This document shows, piece by piece, positions 1 through 5,921 of a DNA stretch of 19,232 nt. The notes under the pieces are model-generated. The model made no database searches. It had not been told where the DNA came from and saw only the letters and a list, made by a program, of their open reading frames with translations. The stretch comes from CAYFMS01 sp964491425 (lineage in GTDB: Bacteria > Patescibacteriota > Patescibacteriia > UBA9934): NCBI GenBank assembly GCA_964491425.1, contig CAZBFR010000011.1, positions 1 to 19,232 of the forward strand, in the 5' to 3' direction. Numbering within the stretch: the stretch's first letter is position 1; every line of letters begins with the position of its first letter. The position numbers and the translations under genes were made by a program.

Positions 1-418
1 TCTTCATCGATCGGCGGAAAGGCATACGCTTCTCCGTTTCCTGCGCGATTTGTTGACCAACGATCGCTGCGGAAAGAGCTGGCTTTGCGACTTCTTGAAT
101 ATTCAAGTTAAGCGCTACTCGACGACCTCGGTAGAAATTCGAAACGAGTTTCTTTTTGAGATCTTCGATTCCCGCTCCGGCGCGTCCAATGATAAATCCT
201 GGCTTCGCCGCGGTAATCGTAACGGTAACCTTTTCTGCGTTTCGATCGATAAGGACCATGTCAACGCCTGCATCCTTCAACTCTTTCTTAAGGAACGCGC
301 GAATACGAACGTCCTCTCGAAGGAATGGAATGAATTTTGCCGCTCCGGCAAACCACTTTGAGTCCCAACCGTAAATCGTTTGGAGACGGAATGCTTTTGG
401 ATGAATTTTTGTACCCAT
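1..418 (-). CDS. rpsC: 30S ribosomal protein uS3 (S3), 3' part cut by window edge
   Basis: Small-subunit protein of the 30S head at the mRNA entry channel. Reading the minus strand from the ATG at 418 gives an open frame of 139 codons to the window edge with no stop. The N-terminus begins MGTKIHPKAFRLQ, typical of uS3, and a type II KH RNA-binding domain follows with the GFIIGRAG motif around residues 74-81. The C-terminal domain lies outside the window. It starts 8 nt after the rplV stop, as expected in an S10 operon. There is no clear Shine-Dalgarno site, so translational coupling to rplV is likely (inference). Confidence 0.96.
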   Translation of the reverse strand, partial: MGTKIHPKAFRLQTIYGWDSKWFAGAAKFIPFLREDVRIRAFLKKELKDAGVDMVLIDRNAEKVTVTITAAKPGFIIGRAGAGIEDLKKKLVSNFYRGRRVALNLNIQEVAKPALSAAIVGQQIAQETEKRMPFRRSMK

Positions 419-426
419 ATCATCGA

Positions 427-795
427 TTATTTAACCGCCTTCTTAGCCACCTTCTCAACCGGAGCATCGTTTGAAACGACAATCGTGATATGAGACATGC
501 GCTTACGAATTGGAGTTGCGCGACCCTGTGCTCGAGGAGTTACGCGGTGAATGACGGGACCTGGATTCACAAACGCTTGCGCGACTACGAGTCCGTCCGC
601 CGTTCCCTTTTGGTTGTTCACCAAGTTCGCAACTGCAGAGTTCAAGACCTTAAGAACCGGCTTAGCCGCGGCCTTGGTTGAGAACTGCAATTGGAGACGT
701 GCTTTTTCGATCGACATTCCTCGCACCAAGTTCACGACAAGTCGCGTCTTTCGTGGAGACATGCGGATGAATTTTGCTTCTGCTTTAGCTTGCAT
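427..795 (-). CDS. rplV: 50S ribosomal protein uL22 (L22)
   Basis: Large-subunit protein whose beta-hairpin lines the peptide exit tunnel. It has 122 residues, close to the usual 110-120. The N-terminus (KAEAKFIRMSPRKTRLVVNL) and the C-terminal part (GPVIHRVTPRAQGRATPIRK, then HITIVVS) are diagnostic for uL22. It lies between rpsS (9-nt gap upstream) and rpsC (8-nt gap downstream), the canonical S10-operon position. A slightly extended Ala/Lys-rich tail ends the protein. No regulation is visible beyond operon membership. Confidence 0.97.
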   Translation of the reverse strand: MQAKAEAKFIRMSPRKTRLVVNLVRGMSIEKARLQLQFSTKAAAKPVLKVLNSAVANLVNNQKGTADGLVVAQAFVNPGPVIHRVTPRAQGRATPIRKRMSHITIVVSNDAPVEKVAKKAVK

Positions 796-804
796 ATGAT
801 ATCG

Positions 805-1080
805 CTATTTTGCCGCAACCTCAGCAACTTTTCCTCCATGACGTGTAAATCGTCGTGTTGGAGCAAATTCGCCAAGTCGGTGACCGACCATGTTTTCCAC
901 GATCTTCACCTTGATATGTTCACGACCATTATGAACGGCAATGGTAAACCCGACCATCTCTGGAGTGATGGTTGAAGCGCGCGCCCAGGTCTTAATCGCA
1001 GCTCCCGTTGGGGTGCTTTTCGCGACCTTCTCCATAAGACGTGCGTCAACGTATGGTCCTTTTTTCAAGCTTCGTGACAT
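805..1080 (-). CDS. rpsS: 30S ribosomal protein uS19 (S19)
   Basis: 30S head protein that contacts uS13 and the A-site finger. It has 91 residues, the normal length. The start MSRSLKKGPYVDARLMEKV and the motif GHRLGEFAPTRRFTRHG (about residues 68-84) are family hallmarks. The start codon is 3 nt beyond the rplB stop, so the two genes are probably translationally coupled. Nothing is unusual in length or residues. Confidence 0.97.
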   Translation of the reverse strand: MSRSLKKGPYVDARLMEKVAKSTPTGAAIKTWARASTITPEMVGFTIAVHNGREHIKVKIVENMVGHRLGEFAPTRRFTRHGGKVAEVAAK

Positions 1081-1083
1081 AAA

Positions 1084-1920
1084 TTAGTTATTCTTCTTAT
1101 TTCGGCGTCGGATGATCAATGCATCAGACGATCGCTTTCGGCGTGACTTCACACCAAGAGCCGGCTTACCCTTCGGAGTCTTTGGATTCTTGAGACCGAT
1201 TGAGTTTCGTCCCTCTCCTCCTCCGTGTGGGTGGTCTACCGGGTTCATTGCCTTTCCTCGAACGGTTGGGCGGAATCCTCGGTGTCTCGTTCGTCCCGCC
1301 TTTCCCCAGCGAACAAGTCGCCAGTCAGGGTTCGAAACGTTTCCGATACTCGCCATACAGGTCGAAGGCACCATTCGTACCTCGCCCGACGGAAGTTGGA
1401 TTGTTGCGAAATCTCCCTCGATTGCGAGAAGAAGCGCACTTCCTCCAGCTCCTCGAACCATCTGTCCACCTCGTCCTGGTTGCAACTCGATGTTGTAGAT
1501 CGCCATTCCTTCCGGAATAACCGCGAGCGTGAATCGATTTCCCGGCTTTGGATCACCCTTGGACTTCGACGCAACGATTTGCATCCCTACTTCGAGACCA
1601 GCCGGTGCGAGCACGTAGCGTCGCTCTCCGTCCGCGTAGGCAACGAGCGCGATACGAGCTCCACGATTTGGATCGTACTCGATCGTTTGAACGGTCGCCG
1701 GGATATCGAGTTTATCGAACTTCCAGTCGATTACGCGTACGCGTTGCTTCGCTCCACCTCCTCGGTGTCGAACGGTGATTTTTCCACCCGTTCGTCCCGC
1801 GAATTCCTTACGTGCAACGGTAAGCTTCTTTAACGGCTTCTTTGTTGTTACATCTTTGAACGATTGTACGCTTGAATTGCGACGACCGGCCGATGTTGGC
1901 TTGTAAATTCTGATACTCAT
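1084..1920 (-). CDS. rplB: 50S ribosomal protein uL2 (L2)
   Basis: Core 50S protein needed for subunit association and peptidyl-transferase activity. It has 278 residues, the normal length. The start MSIRIYKPTSAGRRNSSVQ and the conserved C-terminal VDHPHGGGEGR, carrying the histidine implicated in peptidyl transfer, identify it. The frame stays open for five more codons upstream, to 1935. The ATG at 1920 was chosen because it matches the family start and leaves a 1-nt gap to the rplW stop rather than an overlap. Confidence 0.97.
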   Translation of the reverse strand: MSIRIYKPTSAGRRNSSVQSFKDVTTKKPLKKLTVARKEFAGRTGGKITVRHRGGGAKQRVRVIDWKFDKLDIPATVQTIEYDPNRGARIALVAYADGERRYVLAPAGLEVGMQIVASKSKGDPKPGNRFTLAVIPEGMAIYNIELQPGRGGQMVRGAGGSALLLAIEGDFATIQLPSGEVRMVPSTCMASIGNVSNPDWRLVRWGKAGRTRHRGFRPTVRGKAMNPVDHPHGGGEGRNSIGLKNPKTPKGKPALGVKSRRKRSSDALIIRRRNKKNN

Positions 1921-1921
1921 A

Positions 1922-2362
1922 TTAGACGCCTTCAAAAATATCTACCTTAGAACCCTTTGGAAGGAAGATCATCGCCTTCTTTACATTGCTTCGTCGTCCC
2001 ATTGTTCGACCAAAGCGCACGGCAGCACCGCGTACATTAATAATGTTGACGCGAACTGGGCGCACTCCGTAAACAGCAGCGAACGCTTTTTGTACTTCGA
2101 TACGCGTTGCGCTCTTTCGTACTTCAAAGGCGATTACGCTTGCCTCGGAAAGACGCGCCGTCTTCTCCGAAATAACCGGTCGAAGAAGAACTTCAGCGGT
2201 TTGCTTTGTCATTCCTTTAACGGTCTTTTTCGCTTCCGGCGCTTTTGCTTTCTTTGCCGCCGGCTTTTTCGCGGTTTTACCTTCCGACTTTTTTGCTTTC
2301 GAAGTGGCGGATTCCTCCATAGGTTGCTCGCCTTGCTTCTTGAATCGATCGAGAATACTCAT
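1922..2362 (-). CDS. rplW: 50S ribosomal protein uL23 (L23) with long basic N-terminal extension
   Basis: 50S protein at the tunnel exit and docking site for trigger factor and SRP. It has 146 residues against about 95-100 in most bacteria. The uL23 core begins near residue 59 (LLRPVISEKTARLSE) and includes the FGRTMGRRSNVKKA loop. The first ~55 residues are an Ala/Lys/Glu-rich, low-complexity, probably disordered extension with several AKK and PAAKK repeats. Gene order and the core motif make the assignment firm. The extension could contact rRNA or exit-site factors (inference). Confidence 0.95.
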   Translation of the reverse strand: MSILDRFKKQGEQPMEESATSKAKKSEGKTAKKPAAKKAKAPEAKKTVKGMTKQTAEVLLRPVISEKTARLSEASVIAFEVRKSATRIEVQKAFAAVYGVRPVRVNIINVRGAAVRFGRTMGRRSNVKKAMIFLPKGSKVDIFEGV

Positions 2363-2363
2363 A

Positions 2364-2996
2364 TTAGTTTGCGTACATCGCCGTTAATTCGTCGAGCGAC
2401 TTCTTTGAAACGATGATTGTGTCATATTTCAACACGTCACGAACGTTCAAGCTCTGGCTAAAGAGTGTTGACGTTTTTTCCATGTTCTTCGCTCCAAGTC
2501 GTACCGCTACATCATCTTTTGAGGTAACAAAGAGAACGGACTTTCCAACAACAGGAAGTGCTTGCTTCAAAGCGCTAACCGACTTTGTCTTGTTTGCGTC
2601 AAGCTCAAAGCTTTCAACGACAAGAAGTGCATTGTTTGCAACCTTATCGGTAAGTGCCATCGCAAGAGCCTTTCGGCGTGCCTTTTTGTTAATCTTCAAG
2701 AAGAAGTTTCGGAATGCATTTGGTCCAAAAGTGATACCTCCACCAATCCAAATTGGTGATCGGCGTGAACCGTGACGAGCTCGTCCCGTTCCCTTTTGCT
2801 TCCAAGGCTTTTTTCCCGTTCCAGCAACTTCTGAACGATCTTTCGTATGTGCGTAGACAGTGCGTCCATTTGTTTCTTGCGCGCGAACCGCGTCGTGAAT
2901 CAATGTTGACGTCGCAGGAACAGCAAACAATGCATCGTTTAACTTAACGCTTCCTTGTTTTTCACCTGTTCGTGTATAGAGGGTTACTTCTGCCAT
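2364..2996 (-). CDS. rplD: 50S ribosomal protein uL4 (L4)
   Basis: 50S protein whose long loop forms the tunnel constriction with uL22. In several bacteria it also represses its own S10 operon. It has 210 residues, the normal length. The conserved loop reads GTGKKPWKQKGTGRARHGS followed by SPIWIGGG. The start ATG lies inside the end of rplC: the two frames overlap by 13 nt, which implies translational coupling. rplW follows after 1 nt. Whether this L4 is a regulator here is unknown, but the structured leader before rplC is a possible target. Confidence 0.97.
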   Translation of the reverse strand: MAEVTLYTRTGEKQGSVKLNDALFAVPATSTLIHDAVRAQETNGRTVYAHTKDRSEVAGTGKKPWKQKGTGRARHGSRRSPIWIGGGITFGPNAFRNFFLKINKKARRKALAMALTDKVANNALLVVESFELDANKTKSVSALKQALPVVGKSVLFVTSKDDVAVRLGAKNMEKTSTLFSQSLNVRDVLKYDTIIVSKKSLDELTAMYAN

Positions 2997-3604
2997 ACAT
3001 TTCCATCAGTTGCGACGACGGTGACGAGGCTTCCCCGGCTTCCCGGTACCGCACCTTTAACCGCAAGTAAATTATTTTTTGTATCAACGGCTACGATCTC
3101 GAGGTTCTTTACAGTGACACGATCAGATCCCATGCGTCCTCCCATGCGCATTCCCTTGAACACGCGTTGGATTCCACCGGCTCCAATCGATCCCGACTTA
3201 CGGAGCTGATCTTTGTGTCCGTGAGTCGAAGGATGACCGTGGAAGCCATGGCGCTTAACAACACCTTGGAATCCCTTACCCTTTGACGTTCCGATCACAT
3301 CGATCTTTTCGCCTTCCGTAAATACCGTAACATCTAAGACCTTACCTCGCTCGAGTGACGTATCATCCGTTGCGACCTCCTTTAAATCGGAGAAACTACC
3401 AAGATCTCCAAACTCACCTTTTTGTGGTTTTGCGAGATGCTTCGCTTCACCGAATCCCAATACCACAGCGCGTGCGCCGTTTGCTTGGGTTTTGACCGCG
3501 GTGATCGTACATGGACCAGCTTGAATCATGGTCACCGGTACAACCGTTCCGTCAGTCTTAAAGACTTGCGTCATTTCCAACTTTTTCCCTAAGAGGACTT
3601 TCAT
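2984..3604 (-). CDS. rplC: 50S ribosomal protein uL3 (L3)
   Basis: Early-assembly 50S protein near the peptidyl-transferase centre. From the ATG at 3604 it has 206 residues, the normal length, starting MKVLLGKKLEMTQVF. Typical motifs are VIGTSKGKGFQGVVKRHGF and GSIGAGGIQRVFKG. The frame is open upstream to a GTG at 3670, with in-frame ATGs at 3667 and 3613, so a 3- or 21-22-residue extension is formally possible. The family N-terminus argues for 3604. A 291-nt structured gap separates it from rpsJ, whereas the other S10-operon genes are nearly contiguous, so rplC probably starts a separately regulated transcript. Confidence 0.96.
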   Translation of the reverse strand: MKVLLGKKLEMTQVFKTDGTVVPVTMIQAGPCTITAVKTQANGARAVVLGFGEAKHLAKPQKGEFGDLGSFSDLKEVATDDTSLERGKVLDVTVFTEGEKIDVIGTSKGKGFQGVVKRHGFHGHPSTHGHKDQLRKSGSIGAGGIQRVFKGMRMGGRMGSDRVTVKNLEIVAVDTKNNLLAVKGAVPGSRGSLVTVVATDGNVWQK

Positions 3605-3618
3605 ATTATTCATTAGGC

Positions 3619-3653
3619 CTGGTCGCGGCAAAGTATGCCGTACAAAAAACCAG
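3619..3653 (-). promoter_or_regulatory. Hairpin just upstream of rplC
   Basis: On the minus strand CTGGT pairs with ACCAG as an outer helix and CGGCA with TGCCG as an inner helix, with a T-rich internal loop on the 5' side. It ends 14 nt before the rplC start codon and could influence translation initiation. Only the pairing is seen; its function is inferred. Confidence 0.35.
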
Positions 3654-3670
3654 AAGACGTTATCCATCAC

Positions 3671-3698
3671 TTGATAGAAAACAGCTTCTAGTTCTCAA
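3671..3698 (-). promoter_or_regulatory. Possible promoter for rplC
   Basis: Minus-strand TTGAGA (3693-3698) and TATCAA (3671-3676) are separated by 16 bp. The -35 box matches consensus at 5 of 6 positions and the -10 at 4 of 6. Transcription would start near 3664, giving a leader of about 60 nt that contains the 3619-3653 hairpin. The -35 lies inside one arm of a perfect 8-bp inverted repeat (3692-3722) that might be an operator. Confidence 0.35.
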
Positions 3699-3828
3699 AT
3701 TTCTCCTCCGTGATTTTGAGAATGATGTGGTTAATTAATGGACTCGGTTCCTTTCTATTCTTGGAAGAAGCGGCGAGTAGGTTTTCTCCGTAGAGATCTT
3801 ATACTCGGTTCGACTCAAGAACGTTTTT

Positions 3829-3874
3829 GGTTTTGAACCCGCGAGAGACCTCCACCTCTCGCCGGGTCAAAACC
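3829..3874 (-). other. Long 19-position hairpin downstream of rpsJ
   Basis: Arms 3829-3847 and 3856-3874 pair at 17 of 19 positions around an 8-nt loop. On the minus strand the 5' arm starts GGTTTTGACCCGG and the 3' arm ends GGTTCAAAACC. It lies 21 nt past the rpsJ stop, after a small GCCCC/GGGGC hairpin at 3879-3890. No T-run follows it on either strand, so it is not a standard intrinsic terminator. It may be a processing or transcript-stability element, or a protein-binding leader structure. Confidence 0.55.
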
Positions 3875-3895
3875 GGCTGCCCCAAGGGGCGTTTA

Positions 3896-4231
3896 TTACA
3901 TTTTGATTTCAACGTCGACTCCGGAAGGAAGGTTCAAGGTCATAAGAGCATCCATTGTTCCCTCGGTCGGATTAACGATATCGATCAAGCGCTTATGAAT
4001 GCGCATCTCGTACTGATCGCGTGACTTTTTATGGACGAACGTCGATCGGTTTACCGTGTAGCGTCGCTTTTCGGTTGGAAGAGGCACTGGACCGAGAATA
4101 CTCGCTCCCGTTCGTTGCGCCGTCTTTACGATCGTATCCGTAGCCGTGTCGATGATCTTGTGATCATAGGCGCGGATCTTGATACGAATTCGTTGTTTAA
4201 CTTCCTCCGAAGTGTTTGTTTTAGCATTCAT
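3896..4231 (-). CDS. rpsJ: 30S ribosomal protein uS10 (S10)
   Basis: 30S head protein, also known as NusE in antitermination complexes. It has 111 residues against the usual 102-105, the extra being a short polar N-terminus (MNAKTNTSEEVKQ). The core RIRIKIRAYDHKIIDTA, then GPVPLPTEKRRYTVNRS and RTGASILGP, is unmistakable. It follows tuf by 56 nt, a gap that contains a terminator ending only 17 nt before this start codon. It must therefore be expressed by read-through or from a promoter at the end of tuf. Confidence 0.97.
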   Translation of the reverse strand: MNAKTNTSEEVKQRIRIKIRAYDHKIIDTATDTIVKTAQRTGASILGPVPLPTEKRRYTVNRSTFVHKKSRDQYEMRIHKRLIDIVNPTEGTMDALMTLNLPSGVDVEIKM

Positions 4232-4248
4232 AGAAAGAACGATTCAGC

Positions 4249-4276
4249 AAAAAGGAAAAGGCCGAAGCCCTTTCCT
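4249..4276 (-). terminator. Intrinsic terminator after tuf, just before rpsJ
   Basis: On the minus strand AGGAAAGGGC and GCCTTTTCCT form a 10-bp stem (one G-U pair) closed by a TTCG tetraloop, followed directly by a run of T. This is a textbook intrinsic terminator for tuf. Because rpsJ starts 17 nt downstream, it could also act as an attenuator for the S10 genes. Confidence 0.8.
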
Positions 4277-4287
4277 ATTTGACATTA

Positions 4288-5466
4288 TTACTCAACAATT
4301 TTTGTTACAACTCCAGCTCCAACAGTTCGTCCACCCTCGCGGATCGCAAAGCGCATTTGCTCTTCAATAGCAACTGGTGAGATAAGTTGGATAGTCGTGT
4401 TAACCGTGTCTCCTGGCATAACCATTTCGGTTCCTGCTGGAAGCTCTACGAGTTCACCCGTTACGTCCGTTGTTCGGATGTAGAATTGTGGCTTGTAGCC
4501 CTTGAAGAACGGCTTGTGTCGTCCACCTTCTTCCTTCGTCAAAGCGTAAATTTCCGCTTCAAACTTTGTGTGTGGCTTTACAGAACCCGTTTTTGCGAGA
4601 ACCATTCCTCGCTCAACGTCTTCTTTCTTAATACCTCGAAGAAGAAGTCCGGCATTGTCTCCAGCCTTTCCTTCGTTAAGTTGCTTGTTGAACATTTCGA
4701 TTCCGGTCACAACCGTCTTCACGGTGTCGCGGAGTCCAACCATTTCAACTTCGTCGTTCAAATTAACCATTCCTCGCTCGATACGTCCCGTTACAACGGT
4801 TCCTCGTCCTTCGATCGAGAAAACGTCTTCGATTGGCATCAAGAACGGCTTTGCCGTATCTCGAACTGGCTCTGGGATGTACTCGTCAAGCGCCTTGATA
4901 AGCGACTTGATCGACTCTTGAGCCGTCGCGTCACCTTCTACAGCCTTGAGCGCTGAACCTCGAATAATCGGGGTTGTATCTCCAGGATATTCGTATTTCT
5001 TCAAAAGATCTCGAACTTCTTCCTCGACGAGGTCGATAAGTTCTGGATCATCAACCATATCAACCTTGTTAAGGAAAACAACGATGTATGGAACACCAAC
5101 TTGGCGCGCGAGAAGAATGTGCTCTCGCGTTTGTGGCATTGGACCGTCTGCTGCCGAAACAACAAGGATCGCTCCGTCCATTTGAGCGGCTCCCGTAATC
5201 ATGTTCTTTACGTAGTCAGCGTGTCCTGGACAGTCAACGTGTGCGTAGTGTCGCGCTTCAGACGCGTACTCAACGTGCGAGGTATTAATCGTAATACCAC
5301 GCTCTCGCTCTTCAGGAGCGTTGTCGATTTGGCTGTAATCCTTCTTTTGGTTCGAAGGTGAGTAAAGAATAGAAAGCGCTGCAGTAAGCGTTGTCTTACC
5401 ATGGTCGACGTGACCAATGGTTCCGACGTTTACGTGTGGCTTTGAGCGATCAAATAGTTCGGCCAT
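4288..5466 (-). CDS. tuf: Translation elongation factor Tu
   Basis: GTPase that delivers aminoacyl-tRNA to the ribosomal A site. It has 392 residues, the normal length. G-domain motifs are GHVDHGKT (residues 18-25), DCPGH (78-82, with the catalytic histidine at 82) and NKVD (133-136). Switch I carries ERERGITINTSHVEY. Domains 2 and 3 are complete through the C-terminal GGRTVGAGVVTKI. It has its own consensus-like promoter (5490-5518) and its own terminator (4249-4276), so it probably forms a single-gene transcript within the ribosomal block. There is no Shine-Dalgarno site. Confidence 0.98.
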   Translation of the reverse strand: MAELFDRSKPHVNVGTIGHVDHGKTTLTAALSILYSPSNQKKDYSQIDNAPEERERGITINTSHVEYASEARHYAHVDCPGHADYVKNMITGAAQMDGAILVVSAADGPMPQTREHILLARQVGVPYIVVFLNKVDMVDDPELIDLVEEEVRDLLKKYEYPGDTTPIIRGSALKAVEGDATAQESIKSLIKALDEYIPEPVRDTAKPFLMPIEDVFSIEGRGTVVTGRIERGMVNLNDEVEMVGLRDTVKTVVTGIEMFNKQLNEGKAGDNAGLLLRGIKKEDVERGMVLAKTGSVKPHTKFEAEIYALTKEEGGRHKPFFKGYKPQFYIRTTDVTGELVELPAGTEMVMPGDTVNTTIQLISPVAIEEQMRFAIREGGRTVGAGVVTKIVE

Positions 5467-5489
5467 AGTGTGTTAATTTAAGTGCGAAA

Positions 5490-5518
5490 AGTATACCAAA
5501 TGCCTTGAAAAAGCGCAA
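5490..5518 (-). promoter_or_regulatory. Promoter of tuf
   Basis: Minus-strand TTGCGC (5513-5518), a 17-bp spacer ending in TGG, then TATACT (5490-5495): an extended -10 promoter. The predicted start near 5483 gives a 5' leader of about 17 nt with no ribosome binding site. Confidence 0.7.
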
Positions 5519-5536
5519 GTCTTTACCGTAGAAACT

Positions 5537-5851
5537 CTATTCTATCGGCTCAAGATAGAACTGTTCCTCGCCAAATGGGGCTACAGTTGGCTCTTTTTCT
5601 TGGATTTCCTCAAGGGTAGGGACCTCAAAATCCTCTTCATTTACAGGGGTTTTTAAGGTTTCCGGCTCGGGAAGCGATACCTCCCCTTCAAACCCATGGT
5701 CATGATCATGGTCGTGATCGATTAGCTCCTCAAAGACCGAGAGCGGAAGCAGGACTTGTGGTTCATCCTCCTCACGGTCGCCCGCGATAATAACCGGTGC
5801 TCCGGTTTTATTCGCGATTTGAATTAAACGCTCGAGTCGTGGATATGCCAT
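5537..5851 (-). CDS. Small acidic protein with His/Asp repeat, function unknown
   Basis: 104 residues, not a family I recognise. Residues 1-45 look like a compact fold (helix MAYPRLERLIQIANKTG, strand APVIIAG, then QVLLPLSVFEELID), faintly reminiscent of the small alpha/beta N-termini of Phd/YefM-type antitoxins, though this is only an impression. Residues 46-52 are HDHDHDH, a plausible metal-binding tract. The rest (53-104) is very acidic and Pro-rich, probably disordered. No signal peptide or membrane segment is seen. It sits between fusA and tuf with its own promoter and after the fusA terminator, so it is not simply a member of the str operon. Its placement suggests a link to translation (inference). 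Confidence 0.75.
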   Translation of the reverse strand: MAYPRLERLIQIANKTGAPVIIAGDREEDEPQVLLPLSVFEELIDHDHDHDHGFEGEVSLPEPETLKTPVNEEDFEVPTLEEIQEKEPTVAPFGEEQFYLEPIE

Positions 5852-5860
5852 ATACCCCGC

Positions 5861-5888
5861 ATCTTAACGGATCTTTCGAGTCCGTCAA
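5861..5888 (-). promoter_or_regulatory. Promoter of the acidic His/Asp-repeat protein
   Basis: Minus-strand TTGACG (5883-5888; 5 of 6 consensus) and TAAGAT (5861-5866; 4 of 6) with a 16-bp spacer, directly after the fusA terminator. The -10 ends 9 nt before the start codon at 5851, so the transcript would be nearly leaderless. Confidence 0.5.
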
Positions 5889-5892
5889 TACG

Positions 5893-5918
5893 AAAAAAAC
5901 GCCCGTTTTGGGCGTTTT
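5893..5918 (-). terminator. Intrinsic terminator after fusA
   Basis: Minus strand: AACGCCC and GGGCGTT form a short GC-rich stem followed by a run of seven T. It starts 3 nt after the fusA stop and ends the rpsL-rpsG-fusA transcript. A shorter T-run on the other side means it could work weakly in both directions. Confidence 0.85.
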
Positions 5919-5921
5919 CTC

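Larger units (their letters stand above)
3605..3895 (-). promoter_or_regulatory. Structured leader region between rpsJ and rplC
   Basis: 291 nt without a convincing gene, in a cluster whose other gaps are mostly under 70 nt. On the minus strand it holds, in order: a small GCCCC/GGGGC hairpin (3879-3890), a long hairpin (3829-3874), two copies of GAACCGAGT (3803-3811 and 3742-3750), an 8-bp inverted repeat (3692-3722) overlapping a possible -35 box, a possible -10, and a two-part hairpin (3619-3653) close to the rplC start. It probably carries a promoter and an RNA leader for rplC and the genes after it. No match to a named r-protein leader could be made by eye. Confidence 0.5.

Noticed and set aside
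1225..1833. Long plus-strand frame antisense to rplB
   Set aside because: Shadow of the rplB codons; no motif, start context or promoter, and rplB itself is certain.
3605..3670. N-terminal extension of uL3 from the GTG at 3670 or ATG at 3667
   Set aside because: The frame is open, but the extra 21-22 residues match no uL3 N-terminus and lie in the leader hairpin.
3829..3874. tRNA T-arm-like GGTTCAAAACC on the minus strand
   Set aside because: There is no T-stem partner, anticodon arm or acceptor stem around it; the bases belong to the long hairpin.
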